Assembly (NCBI GenBank): GCA_963792675.1
Contig: CAWBWT010000005.1
Location: forward strand, 229,498-293,497
Length of the DNA stretch: 64,000 bases
DNA from: JBBROS01 sp963792675
GTDB taxonomy: Bacteria; Pseudomonadota; Alphaproteobacteria; Acetobacterales; Acetobacteraceae
Direction of reading: 5' to 3'
Part shown: positions 35,836 through 44,959 of the stretch, in pieces
Layout: every line of letters starts with the position of its first letter
How positions within the stretch are numbered: the first letter of the stretch is position 1
The notes under the pieces: generated by a model
Seen by the model: only the letters and a program-made list of their open reading frames with translations
Database searches by the model: none
What the model was told of the DNA's origin: nothing
Program-made: the position numbers and the translations under genes

Positions 35836-37704
35836 ATGGCAGGATGGCGCGAGAGGCTGGCTTTGACGGCGCAACGCAACCGGCAGGAGATCGTCCGCGC
35901 CAAGTTGAGCCGGCGCGAGATGACCCGGCTCGGCCTGCTGACGGCGGGCGGGACCTTGCTCGCCAAGCAGGGCCTGAGCGCCGGCATCACATCCTCGACC
36001 GACGGGCAATTGAACAGCGATGGGCGCACGCTGCTCAGCGTCGACAACGTCCCGGCCAGCCCGCCCGCGCGGCCCTGGGCGCAGCCGATGCCGCTGATCG
36101 CGCCCAAGGCGACGACTACGCCCGGCGCGATGACCGGCGGGCCGCCGGACGGCACGACGGTGGTCGAAGGCAACGAGCGGATTCCGCACCAATTTTTCAC
36201 CTACCACCCGGAAACCGGCTACGGCGGCCGCCTGCCGCCGCGCCGATTCTACGAACTGTTCCTGCAGGAGGCGCAGGTCACGGTCCACCCCGATTACGGG
36301 CCGACCACGATCTGGGGCTTCGATGGCACCTATCCCGGGCCGCTGCTCAAGGCGACGATCGGCGAGCCCGTGCTGCTGCGGATCCACAACCACCTGCCAT
36401 CGGCGCGCAAGCCGGTGGATTTCGGCATCGCCGAGTTCGCCACCCACCTGCACAATGCGCACACGCCTTCGGAAAGCGACGGCTTCCCGACCGACGTCGT
36501 CAACTCGGTCAACGACCCGATCCCGGTGAACCCGCTCGGCTTCAAGGACTACCACTACCTGAGCGCCTATCCCGGGTTCTCCGCCTCCGCCACCGCGATC
36601 GGCGATCTCCGGGAGGGGCTAGGGTCGCTGTGGTATCACGACCACCACGTCGATTTCACCGCACAGAACGTCTACAAGGGCATGGCCGGGCCCTATTTGA
36701 TCTCGGACGCGCTCGACACCGGCGACGAGACGACCGGGCTGCGCCTGCCGAGCGGCGAGTTCGACGTTCCCATCTTCTTCAACGACTTCGTGTTCGACCG
36801 CGACTTCCAGCTCGTGTTCGACCTGTTCAACCTCGACGGCATCCTCGGGGACCGCTTCACCGCCAACGGCGCCATCCAGCCGTTTTTCGACGTGGCGAAA
36901 CGTCGCTACCGGCTGCGGCTGTACAATCCCGGGCCATCACGTTGGATCGAGGTGGCGCTGTTCGACGGCAAGAACTTCCTGCCGTTCTGGCAGGTATCGA
37001 ACGACGGCAACCTGCTGCCGCAGGCCGTGCAGGTTACCAGCGTGCGCCTGCCGGTTGCGGCTCGGGTCGACATCGTCGTCGACTTCGCCAAGTACAACGC
37101 TACCCGGCTCTATTTCGTGAACCGGCTCGAGCAGGTGAACGGCCGCGGGCCGACCTTCAAGATCCTGACGCCGGGCATTCCCTTGCTGCAGTTCAACGTC
37201 GGCGCCGCTGCCCCGGATTACAGCCGTGATCCGGCCGATCCGAAGCTTGGGCCGTACAAGCTGCGTGAGCTGCCGGACCCCGATCTGGGCGCGCTGATCG
37301 CCCGGGCGGCGAAGCTCAAGACACGGCGCTTCATATTCAACCGGCAGAACGGGGCCTGGGCCATCAACGGCAAGCTGTGGGACGAGCAGACCATCCAGGC
37401 CACCCCCGGCCAGGACGGCGAGGAGGTCTGGATCTTCCAGAACGGCGGCGGCGGCTGGGCGCACCCGATCCACGCCCATTTCGAGGAGTGCCGCATCCTG
37501 GCCCGCAACGGCGTGCCGCCGACGCCCAACGCCGTCGTGGACGGTCGCATCGAGTATGGGCGGACCGACGTCGTGCCGCTCGCCAACAACTTCGAATACA
37601 AGCTGTTCTTCCGCTTCCGCGACATGCGCGGCCGTTACGTCATGCATTGCCACAACGTCGTGCACGAGGACCACGCCATGATGCTGCGGTTCGACATCGT
37701 GTGA
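35836..37704 (+). CDS. multicopper oxidase (laccase/CotA-like), Tat exported
   Basis: A 622-residue periplasmic or extracellular oxidase coupling substrate oxidation to reduction of O2 to water. The signal has SRREMTRLGLLTAGG, a Tat motif, near residues 34-48. Copper motifs are HNHLP, HLHNAHTPSESDG, LWYHDHHVDF, HPIHAHFEE and, at the C-terminus, HCHNVVHEDHAMM, containing the type-1 Cys605. The HEDHAMM ending resembles CotA/bilirubin oxidase types. The ATG at 35836 is chosen because it sits 33 residues before the Tat motif; upstream in-frame sequence is basic and implausible. Substrate (phenols, metal ions) unknown. Confidence 0.92.
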   Translation: MAGWRERLALTAQRNRQEIVRAKLSRREMTRLGLLTAGGTLLAKQGLSAGITSSTDGQLNSDGRTLLSVDNVPASPPARPWAQPMPLIAPKATTTPGAMTGGPPDGTTVVEGNERIPHQFFTYHPETGYGGRLPPRRFYELFLQEAQVTVHPDYGPTTIWGFDGTYPGPLLKATIGEPVLLRIHNHLPSARKPVDFGIAEFATHLHNAHTPSESDGFPTDVVNSVNDPIPVNPLGFKDYHYLSAYPGFSASATAIGDLREGLGSLWYHDHHVDFTAQNVYKGMAGPYLISDALDTGDETTGLRLPSGEFDVPIFFNDFVFDRDFQLVFDLFNLDGILGDRFTANGAIQPFFDVAKRRYRLRLYNPGPSRWIEVALFDGKNFLPFWQVSNDGNLLPQAVQVTSVRLPVAARVDIVVDFAKYNATRLYFVNRLEQVNGRGPTFKILTPGIPLLQFNVGAAAPDYSRDPADPKLGPYKLRELPDPDLGALIARAAKLKTRRFIFNRQNGAWAINGKLWDEQTIQATPGQDGEEVWIFQNGGGGWAHPIHAHFEECRILARNGVPPTPNAVVDGRIEYGRTDVVPLANNFEYKLFFRFRDMRGRYVMHCHNVVHEDHAMMLRFDIV

Positions 37705-37808
37705 CCGGTGCCGCCCCGCTCGCGCTCGACACAAGGGCGCGAGCGCGGTGGCACTGGGGCGTCGCGCGTGTCATGGGCCAGGATGGCCCACGGCAGCGGA
37801 GCGCCCCC

Positions 37809-40145
37809 ATGAACGACGAGACCCTCGCCAAGCTCGACCTGTGGTGGCGGGCCGCGAACTACCTGTCCGTCGGCCAGATCTACCTGATGGGCGAAGACCC
37901 GATGCTCCGCGAGCCGCTCACCATCGACAAGGTGAAACCGCGCCTGCTCGGGCATTGGGGCACCACGCCGGGGCTCAACTTCATCTACGCCCACCTCAAC
38001 CGCGTCATCCAGGCGCGCGGCCTCGACATGATCTACGTGTGCGGCCCCGGCCATGGCGGGCCCGGCATGGTGGCGTCCACCTGGCTCGAGGGCAGCTATT
38101 CCGAGATGGTCCCGGCGATCCCGCGCAACCTCGCCGGCATGGGCAAGCTGTTCCGCCAGTTCAGCTTCCCCGGCGGCATCCCCAGCCACGACGCCGCCAA
38201 CGTGCCGGGCTCGATCAACGAGGGTGGCGAGCTCGGCTATGCCATGCTGCATGCGACCGGCGCCGTGTTCGACAACCCGGACCTGATCGCCACCTGCGTC
38301 GTCGGCGACGGCGAGGCCGAGACCGGCGCCATGGCCGCGAGCTGGCACGGCAACAAGTTCCTCGACCCGGCGCGTGATGGCGCCGTGCTGCCGATCCTCC
38401 ATCTCAACGGCTACAAGATCGCCGGGCCGACGGTGCTGGCGCGCATCCCGGAGGAGGAGCTGCTGTCGCTGTTCCGCGGCTATGGCTGGGCGCCGGTGAT
38501 CGTGGCCGGCGACGAGGCGATGCCGATGCACCGAACGATGGCGCGTGCGCTCGACGAGGCGCTCGACCGGATCGCCGCCATCCAGCAGGCGGCGCGGAAC
38601 GGCGACAGCAAGCGCCCGGCCTGGCCGATGCTCATCCTGCGCACGCCCAAGGGTTGGACCGGGCCGAAAACGGTGGACAACAAGCCGGTCGAGGGCACCT
38701 GGCGCGCCCACCAGGTGCCGCTCGACAAGCTCGACACCCACCCGGAGCGGCTGCGGCAGCTTGAGGAATGGATGCACAGCTACCGTGCCGAGGAGCTGTT
38801 CGACGAGAGCGGCCATCCGGTGCCGGCGCTGCTGGAGCAGGTGCCAGCCAAGACCATGGGCGCCAGCCCCTACGCCAACGGCGGCATGCTGTTGCGCGAC
38901 CTCGAGTTGCCGGATTTCCGCGACTACGCGGTCGAGGTGGAGGCGCCGGGCCAGTCGGAGGCCGAGGCGACCCGGGTGCTCGGCGGCTTCGTGCGCGACA
39001 TCATGCAGCGGAACATGCGCACCTTCCGGCTGTTCGGCCCCGACGAGACCACCAGCAACCGGCTCGACGCGGTGTTCGAGGTGACGAACCGCGCCAGCAT
39101 GGGCGAGCGCCTGCCAACCGACGACCACGTGGCGCCGGACGGGCGCGTGATGGAGGTGCTGAGCGAGCATCTCTGCCAGGGCTGGCTCGAAGGCTACCTG
39201 CTGACCGGGCGGCACGGCCTGTTCAGTTGCTACGAGGCCTTCATCCACATCATCGACAGCATGTTCAATCAGCATGCGAAATGGCTCGAGGGCGCGGCCC
39301 GGCTGCCGTGGCGGCGGCCGATTGCCAGCCTCAACTACCTGCTCACCAGTCACGTCTGGCGGCAGGACCATAACGGGTTCAGCCACCAGGACCCGGGCTT
39401 CATCGGCCACGTCGCCAACAAGAAGGCCTCCGTCGTGCGCATCTACCTGCCGCCCGACGCCAACACCCTGCTGAGCGTCGCCGACCACTGCCTGCGCAGC
39501 CGCGGCTACGTCAACGTCATCGTCGCCGGCAAGCAGCCCGCGCTGCAGTACCTGGACCGCGACGCGGCCATCCGGCACTGCGCCGCCGGCGCCGGCATGT
39601 GGGAATGGGCCAGCAACGATCACGGGGAGGTGCCCGACGTGGTGATGGCCTGCGCCGGCGACGTGCCGACCATGGAGGCGCTGGCCGCGACCGACATCCT
39701 GCGCCGGCACATGCCCGACTTGCGGGTGCGCTTCGTCAACGTGGTGGACCTGATGGCGCTGCAGCCGCCCAGCGAGCACCCGCACGGCCTGCCGATCAGC
39801 GTGTTCGACAGCCTGTTCACCCTCGACAAGCCGGTCATCTTCGCCTTCCACGGCTATCCCTGGGTGGTGCACCGCCTGCTGCACGGCCGCTCGAACGCCG
39901 ACCGCTTCCACGTCCACGGCTTCCGCGAGGAGGGCACCACCACCACGCCGTTCGACATGACGGTGCTGAACGGCCTCGACCGCTTCCACCTCGCGATGGC
40001 GGCGGTCGAGCGGGTGCCGCGCATGACCGACGTGTCCGCGCACCTGGTGCAGCATTTGCGCGACCGCTTGGTGGACCACACCGCCTACGTGCGGGCGCAT
40101 GGCCAGGATTTGCCGGAGGTGCGGGACTGGCGCTGGGACGGCTGA
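37809..40145 (+). CDS. xfp: phosphoketolase (xylulose-5-P/fructose-6-P)
   Basis: A 778-residue thiamine-diphosphate enzyme cleaving xylulose 5-phosphate or fructose 6-phosphate to acetyl phosphate plus glyceraldehyde 3-phosphate or erythrose 4-phosphate. The cofactor-binding motif is GDGEAETG, with GPGHGGPG near residue 80 and the conserved SHQDPGF segment. Length matches the family. The stop overlaps the acetate kinase start (TGATG), so the two enzymes are made together and convert acetyl phosphate to acetate plus ATP. A xylulokinase exists elsewhere in the window, giving a conceivable xylulose route. Confidence 0.95.
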   Translation: MNDETLAKLDLWWRAANYLSVGQIYLMGEDPMLREPLTIDKVKPRLLGHWGTTPGLNFIYAHLNRVIQARGLDMIYVCGPGHGGPGMVASTWLEGSYSEMVPAIPRNLAGMGKLFRQFSFPGGIPSHDAANVPGSINEGGELGYAMLHATGAVFDNPDLIATCVVGDGEAETGAMAASWHGNKFLDPARDGAVLPILHLNGYKIAGPTVLARIPEEELLSLFRGYGWAPVIVAGDEAMPMHRTMARALDEALDRIAAIQQAARNGDSKRPAWPMLILRTPKGWTGPKTVDNKPVEGTWRAHQVPLDKLDTHPERLRQLEEWMHSYRAEELFDESGHPVPALLEQVPAKTMGASPYANGGMLLRDLELPDFRDYAVEVEAPGQSEAEATRVLGGFVRDIMQRNMRTFRLFGPDETTSNRLDAVFEVTNRASMGERLPTDDHVAPDGRVMEVLSEHLCQGWLEGYLLTGRHGLFSCYEAFIHIIDSMFNQHAKWLEGAARLPWRRPIASLNYLLTSHVWRQDHNGFSHQDPGFIGHVANKKASVVRIYLPPDANTLLSVADHCLRSRGYVNVIVAGKQPALQYLDRDAAIRHCAAGAGMWEWASNDHGEVPDVVMACAGDVPTMEALAATDILRRHMPDLRVRFVNVVDLMALQPPSEHPHGLPISVFDSLFTLDKPVIFAFHGYPWVVHRLLHGRSNADRFHVHGFREEGTTTTPFDMTVLNGLDRFHLAMAAVERVPRMTDVSAHLVQHLRDRLVDHTAYVRAHGQDLPEVRDWRWDG

Positions 40146-41294
40146 TGGCCGTCCTCACGCTCAACGCCGGGTCGAGCAGCCTCAAATTCGCGCTGTTCGA
40201 CGAGCGTGGCGCGGTACTGCGAGGCGAGTTCGAGGACATCACCCATGCCCCGAAAGCCTCGGCGCAGGACGCCGACGGCGCGGCGCTGGAGCCGCCCGCC
40301 GCCTCCGGCACCGGGCACGAGGCCGTGCTGCCGGCACTGTTCGACTGGATCACGGAGCATCTGGGCGGCCAGGCGCTGGAGGCGGCCGGGCACCGGATCG
40401 TGCATGGCGGCGACCGGTTCACCGGCCCGGTGCGGATCGACGACGCCGTGTTGGCGGACATGGAGGCGCTGTCGCCGCTGGCCCCGCTGCATCAGACGCA
40501 CAACATCGCCGCCATCCGCGCCGTCGCGTCGGCCCGGCCCGCCTTGCCGCAAGTCGCCTGCTTCGACACCGCCTTCCACCGCACTCTGCCCGGCGTCGCC
40601 CGCCGCTGGGCGCTGCCGGACCATCTCGGCCTGCGCCGCTACGGCTTCCACGGCCTGTCGTACCGAGTACATCGCCGGCCAGCTTCCGCCCACGCTGGCG
40701 GCCGGACGGGTGATCGTCGCTCATCTCGGCAGCGGCGCCAGCCTGTGCGCGCTGCACGCCGGCCGCAGCGTCGAGACGACGATGGGCACCACGCCGCTCG
40801 ACGGCCTCGTGATGGGCACGCGCTGCGGCAGCCTCGACCCCGGCGTCGTGCTTTATTTGCTACAGGAGCGCGGGATGACGCCCGCCCAGGTCGAGCACCT
40901 GCTGTACCAGGAGGCCGGGCTGCTCGGCGCCTCCGGGGTCGCGGCCGACATGCGGACGCTCCACGCCAGCGAGGCGCCCAGCGCCACGGCCGCGGTCGAA
41001 TTGTTCGCCTACCGCATCGCGCAGCAGGCGGGCGGGTTGATGGCCGCCTTGGGCGGGCTCGACGGCTTCGTGTTCACTGGCGGCATCGGCGAGCATGACG
41101 GCCGAGTGCGGGCGCTGGTGGCCGACCGCCTGTCCTGGCTCGGCATCGCGCTCGATCCGGCCCGGCCGGCACCGGGTCAGATCAGCCCGCCCGGCGCCGC
41201 GGTCGACGTCCGAGTCATCCCGACCGACGAGGAAGCGGTCATCGCCCGCCAGACCCGCGCAGTGCTGCACTCGGATCGCGCCGGCGGGAACTGA
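40145..41294 (+). pseudogene. ackA: acetate kinase, frameshifted as read
   Basis: Acetate kinase, about 382 residues after repair, transferring phosphate between acetyl phosphate and ADP. The N-terminal LTLNAGSSSLKFALF is the first ASKHA phosphate motif; HRIVHGG and CFDTAFHRTLP follow; the second signature FHGLSY breaks at 40663, and the expected continuation EYIAGQLPP then VIVAHLGSGASL is in the next frame. Further motifs GTRCGSLDPGV and FTGGIGEHD are intact. One extra base in TACCGAG explains the break. ATG overlaps the xfp TGA. Single mutation in an otherwise perfect gene suggests assembly error. Confidence 0.88.
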
Positions 41295-41415
41295 CGATTC
41301 CGCCAGTCCGTGTCGCCTCTGCAACGGCCGGTTGCGGGTGAAGGAACTCCAACGCGTCTGGACGTTGTCCCCACCGAAGCCGGCCAGCGTGGACGGCAAG
41401 GAGCGGACATCCAAT

Positions 41416-42315
41416 ATGAGCAGCACCATGACTTCACCGGCCAGGTCGGACGCCGCGGCCGCCGCGCCGTCCGATGCGGCGGCGCACCTGCGCAACCGTG
41501 CTTCGTGGGGGGCGATCTTCGCCGGCGCGGCGGCAGCCCTGACGGTTCAGCTGCTGCTGAACATTCTCGGGATTGGGCTGGGCGCATCGAGCTTGGATGC
41601 CGCCAACCTCGGCAACAACCCGGACGCGTCCGGCGCCTCGATGACGACCGTCGGCTGGATCGTCGGTTCCGGCATCGTAGCCTCGCTGGTGGGCGGCTGG
41701 GTCGCCGGGCGTCTGGCCGGCTCGGCCAATCCCGGCACGGCGCGTTGGCACGGCTTCCTGTCCTGGTGCGCGACCACGCTGCTGCTGACCTGGCTCGTGA
41801 CCACCGCGGTGGGCGGCCTGCTGGGCGGCGCTTTCAGCGCGCTCGGCAGCACGGTCGGCGCCGTCGGCCGCGGCGCGGCCTCGACCGTGTCGGGCGTCGC
41901 CCAGAACACCAACGGTGACGCGCTGCAGGCGCAGATCCGCCGCCTCGTGAGCCCGAACGACGCGCAGACGGCGCAGGACGATGTCGGCGCCTACCTGCGC
42001 GCCAGCCTCAGCGGCGACAAGCAGGCGGCCGACGCCGCCCGCGACCGTGCCGTCGACAGCCTCGCCCGCACCGCCAACATCAGCCCGGACGAGGCCCGAA
42101 CGCGCCTGCAGTCGGCCGAGGACCAGGCGCGCCAGGCGGCCGATACCGCCAAGCAAAAGGCACAGCAGGCGGCCGAGGTCGCCCGCAAAAGCGTCGGCAC
42201 GGCCGGCCTGCTGGGCTTCGCGGCGCTGGCGTTGGGCGCGGTGGCCGCCATCCTCGGCGGCGGCTTCGGCACGCCGCGCGCGGTCGCCAACGTGGCCGTT
42301 TACCGGCGGGACTGA
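41416..42315 (+). CDS. conserved membrane protein (alphaproteobacterial, unknown function)
   Basis: A 299-residue protein with three or four hydrophobic segments (WGAIFAGAAAALTVQLLLNILGIG near residue 32, a second around 75-100, a third near 120-140 and one at the C-terminus). Between them is a soluble, Ala/Gln/Lys-rich helical stretch with repeats such as DQARQAADTAKQKAQQAAEVA, reminiscent of coiled-coil or late-embryogenesis-like segments. I do not assign a family name. It is on the same strand as ackA after 121 bp, preceding the CHRD gene. Confidence 0.75.
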   Translation: MSSTMTSPARSDAAAAAPSDAAAHLRNRASWGAIFAGAAAALTVQLLLNILGIGLGASSLDAANLGNNPDASGASMTTVGWIVGSGIVASLVGGWVAGRLAGSANPGTARWHGFLSWCATTLLLTWLVTTAVGGLLGGAFSALGSTVGAVGRGAASTVSGVAQNTNGDALQAQIRRLVSPNDAQTAQDDVGAYLRASLSGDKQAADAARDRAVDSLARTANISPDEARTRLQSAEDQARQAADTAKQKAQQAAEVARKSVGTAGLLGFAALALGAVAAILGGGFGTPRAVANVAVYRRD

Positions 42316-42423
42316 ACCCGCCCCGCTCGGGCGGCGGCGCCCCGGCGCCGTCGCCCTCGGGTGCAACGTGACAGCCCACTGGCGCCGCCCTATGATCCAA
42401 AGGATCATGTGTGGGGGTGCAGT

Positions 42424-42855
42424 ATGCTGAAATCGTTCAAGGCTGTCGTGGTTGCGATCGGGATGGCAACGGTGCTGAGCGGGGCCGCGCTTGCGGACAC
42501 CGTGACTTTCGCCGGAACCCTGACCGGCGGCAACGAGGTCCCGCCCAAGCTCACCCCGGCCAAGGGGAGTGCGACGGCGACGCTGGACACTCAGACCAAG
42601 ATCCTGACCTACACCGTCGAATACTCCGACCTGACGGCGGCCCCCACCGCAGCCCACTTCCACGGCCCCGCGGACGAGGGCGCCAATGCCGGCGTGATCG
42701 TGAAGTTCGACAGCGCCCAATCGCCCATCAGCGGCACCGCGACGCTCACTGACGACCAGATGAGCAGCCTGATGGGCGGCAAATGGTATGCCAACGTCCA
42801 TTCCGAAGCGAACCCGGCCGGCGAGATCCGCGGCCAAATGGTCAGAAACAACTAA
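42424..42855 (+). CDS. secreted CHRD domain-containing protein
   Basis: A 143-residue secreted protein. A Sec signal (VVVAIGMATVLSGAALA) ends near residue 24, followed by a single CHRD domain: GTLTGGNEVPPKLTPAKGSATATLD, then AAHFHGPADEGANAGVIV and WYANVHSEANPAGEIRGQM. The domain was first noted in animal chordin; bacterial versions are of uncertain function, sometimes with a superoxide-dismutase-like fold. It is convergent with aapP across a strong GC hairpin. Confidence 0.92.
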   Translation: MLKSFKAVVVAIGMATVLSGAALADTVTFAGTLTGGNEVPPKLTPAKGSATATLDTQTKILTYTVEYSDLTAAPTAAHFHGPADEGANAGVIVKFDSAQSPISGTATLTDDQMSSLMGGKWYANVHSEANPAGEIRGQMVRNN

Positions 42856-42868
42856 CCGCCTCGCAGTG

Positions 42869-42890
42869 GGGGCGGGTTCCAGCCCGCCCC
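42869..42890. terminator. GC-rich hairpin between convergent genes
   Basis: Perfect 8-bp stem GGGGCGGG / CCCGCCCC with a six-base loop, centred between the CHRD stop and the aapP stop. No T-tract on either side, so factor-independent termination would be weak; a bidirectional role is inferred from location. Confidence 0.5.
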
Positions 42891-42900
42891 GATCGCTCCG

Positions 42901-43686
42901 TCAGTGCCCGCGCAGGATCTGGCTGAGGAACAGCTTCAGCCGGTCCGTTTGCGGGTTCTCGAACAGCGTATTCGGCGGACCCTGCTCGACGATCTCGCCG
43001 CGGTCCATGAACACCACCCGGTCCGCCACCTGGCGCGCGAAGCCCATCTCGTGCGTCACGCACACCATCGTCATGCCGTCCTGCGCCAGCCCGATCATGG
43101 TGTCGAGCACCTCCTTGATCATCTCCGGGTCGAGCGCCGAGGTCGGCTCATCGAACAGCATGATCTTCGGCTTCATGCACAGCGCCCGCGCAATCGCCAC
43201 CCGCTGCTGCTGCCCGCCGGAAAGCTGGCCCGGATACTTCTTCGCCTGCTCGGGGATCTTGACCCGGCGCAGGTAGCTCATCGCCAGCTCCTCGGCCTCC
43301 GCCTTCGGCATCTTGCGCACCCAGATCGGCGCCAGCGTGCAGTTCTCGAGGATGGTGAGGTGCGGGAACAGGTTGAAGCTCTGGAACACCATGCCGACCT
43401 CGCGGCGGATGGTGTCGAGCGCGCGCAGATCGCTCGTGAGTTCGGTGCCGTCGACGACGATGCGGCCTTCCTGGTGGCTTTCCAGGCGGTTGATGCAGCG
43501 GATCATGGTGCTCTTGCCCGACCCGGACGGTCCGCAGACCACCACCTTCTCCTTTTGGCCGACGCTGAGCGTGATGTCGCGCAGCACATGCATCGCGCCA
43601 TACCACTTGTTGACCTTGTCCAGCACGATGGCGGGCTGCTGGTTCGAGCCCGGGGCAGGGCGGTCTAGCGTTGCGGCTTGGCTCAT
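42901..43686 (-). CDS. aapP: general L-amino-acid ABC transporter ATP-binding protein
   Basis: A 261-residue ABC ATPase of polar-amino-acid importers. Walker A is GPSGSGKST near residue 52, Q-loop MVFQSFNLFPHLT, signature LSGGQQQR, and Walker B IMLFDEPTSALDPE. Sequence and gene order with two permeases and a binding protein identify it as AapP/BztD. It is the last gene of the aapJQMP operon, separated from aapM by a 73-bp spacer holding two hairpins. Confidence 0.94.
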   Translation of the reverse strand: MSQAATLDRPAPGSNQQPAIVLDKVNKWYGAMHVLRDITLSVGQKEKVVVCGPSGSGKSTMIRCINRLESHQEGRIVVDGTELTSDLRALDTIRREVGMVFQSFNLFPHLTILENCTLAPIWVRKMPKAEAEELAMSYLRRVKIPEQAKKYPGQLSGGQQQRVAIARALCMKPKIMLFDEPTSALDPEMIKEVLDTMIGLAQDGMTMVCVTHEMGFARQVADRVVFMDRGEIVEQGPPNTLFENPQTDRLKLFLSQILRGH

Positions 43687-43707
43687 TGCTTATTCTCCGT
43701 GAGAAGG

Positions 43708-43751
43708 CCAGGGACGCCGTCCCTGGACCCCGGCAAAGGCGGGGCCTTTGC
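43708..43751. repeat. pair of adjacent hairpins between aapM and aapP
   Basis: CCAGGGACGCCGTCCCTGG (43708-43726) and GCAAAGGCGGGGCCTTTGC (43733-43751) are consecutive perfect stems in the gap between the two genes. They resemble the GC-rich intergenic palindromes dispersed in Acetobacteraceae genomes (recollection). Because both flanking genes are read through, they may modulate mRNA stability rather than end transcription. Confidence 0.6.
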
Positions 43752-43759
43752 AATCCCAA

Positions 43760-44956
43760 TCATCGTGCGGCGCCCCGGCGCAACTCGGTCTCGAGCCCCC
43801 GGCTGTAGCGGGCCATCACATAGCAGAACGCGAAGTAGATCAGCGCCAGGGTGATGTACAGCTCGGTGCTGTACGCCTGCCAGATCGGCTGCGTGATCGC
43901 CACCTTGCCCGCCGACAGCAGGTCGAAGATGCCGATGATCAGCACCAGCGAGGTGTCCTTGAAGAAGCCGATGAACGTGTTCACCAGCGGCGGAATCACC
44001 AGCCGCAGCGCCTGCGGCAGAATGATGAACCCGGTCTTCTTCCAGTAGCTCAACCCGAGCGCATCGGCCGCTTCGTACTGGCCCTTCGGCAGCGCCTGCA
44101 GCCCGCCGCGCACCACTTCGGCGAGGTAGGCGCCGGCGAACAGGATCACCGCCACCTGCGCTCGCAGCAACTTGTCCGGGTTGATCCCGGCCGGCATGAA
44201 CAGCGGGAACATGACGCTTGCCATGAACAGCAGCGTCACCAGCGGCACGCCGCGGATCAGCTCGACATACAGCACGCACAGCGCCTTGACCGCCGGCAGG
44301 TTGGTCGAGCGGCGGCCCAACGCCACCAGCAAGCTCAACGGGAACGCCAGCACGAGGCCGAACGTGGACAGGATGAGGGTGATCGGCAGCCCGCCCCAGG
44401 AATCCTGCGGCACGAACGTGAGGCCGGCGACCCCGCCCCACATCAGCACCCCGATCAGCACCAGCACCGCCACCCACAGGCCGGCGAGCCACGGCCGCCA
44501 GCATGCGCGGATCGCCGACACGAAATAAAGGCCGATGAACAGCGCGCAGACGATCGCCGGCCGCCACTGCTCCTCGTACGGGAAGCGGCCGAACAGGATG
44601 AAGCGGTAGTTCTCGCCGATCGCCGCCCAGCAGGCACCCACGCCGCGGGCGTCGCGGCACACCGACGGGTCCGGGCCAGCCTCGGTTTGCGGCACCGTCC
44701 AGAACGCGTTGATCACCCCCCAATTGATGAACTGGTAAGCCCAGCGAAGGATCAGCAATCCGAGCACGACGGTCACGACCGACGACAGCACGGAGTTGAA
44801 TAGGTTCACCCGCGCCCAGCCGAGCGGCCCGACGCCGGCCGTCAGCGGCGGCGGTCGCTGCGGCAGCGGGGCCGCGGGGATTCCGGCGATCGACGGAACC
44901 GGATCGCGGGCGGCTTCGGAGAGTTGGGCGGTGGTGTCGGCAGTGCTCTGGGACAT
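43760..44956 (-). CDS. aapM: general L-amino-acid ABC transporter permease
   Basis: A 398-residue inner-membrane permease of the HisM/AapM type with about eight hydrophobic helices. The EAA loop is YEAADALGLSYWKKTGFIILPQALRLVIPPL near residue 290-320. The large periplasmic/cytoplasmic N-terminal half with extra helices is usual for AapM/BztC. It starts 3 nt after the aapQ stop, so coupling is expected. Confidence 0.93.
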   Translation of the reverse strand: MSQSTADTTAQLSEAARDPVPSIAGIPAAPLPQRPPPLTAGVGPLGWARVNLFNSVLSSVVTVVLGLLILRWAYQFINWGVINAFWTVPQTEAGPDPSVCRDARGVGACWAAIGENYRFILFGRFPYEEQWRPAIVCALFIGLYFVSAIRACWRPWLAGLWVAVLVLIGVLMWGGVAGLTFVPQDSWGGLPITLILSTFGLVLAFPLSLLVALGRRSTNLPAVKALCVLYVELIRGVPLVTLLFMASVMFPLFMPAGINPDKLLRAQVAVILFAGAYLAEVVRGGLQALPKGQYEAADALGLSYWKKTGFIILPQALRLVIPPLVNTFIGFFKDTSLVLIIGIFDLLSAGKVAITQPIWQAYSTELYITLALIYFAFCYVMARYSRGLETELRRGAAR

Positions 44957-44959
44957 GGC

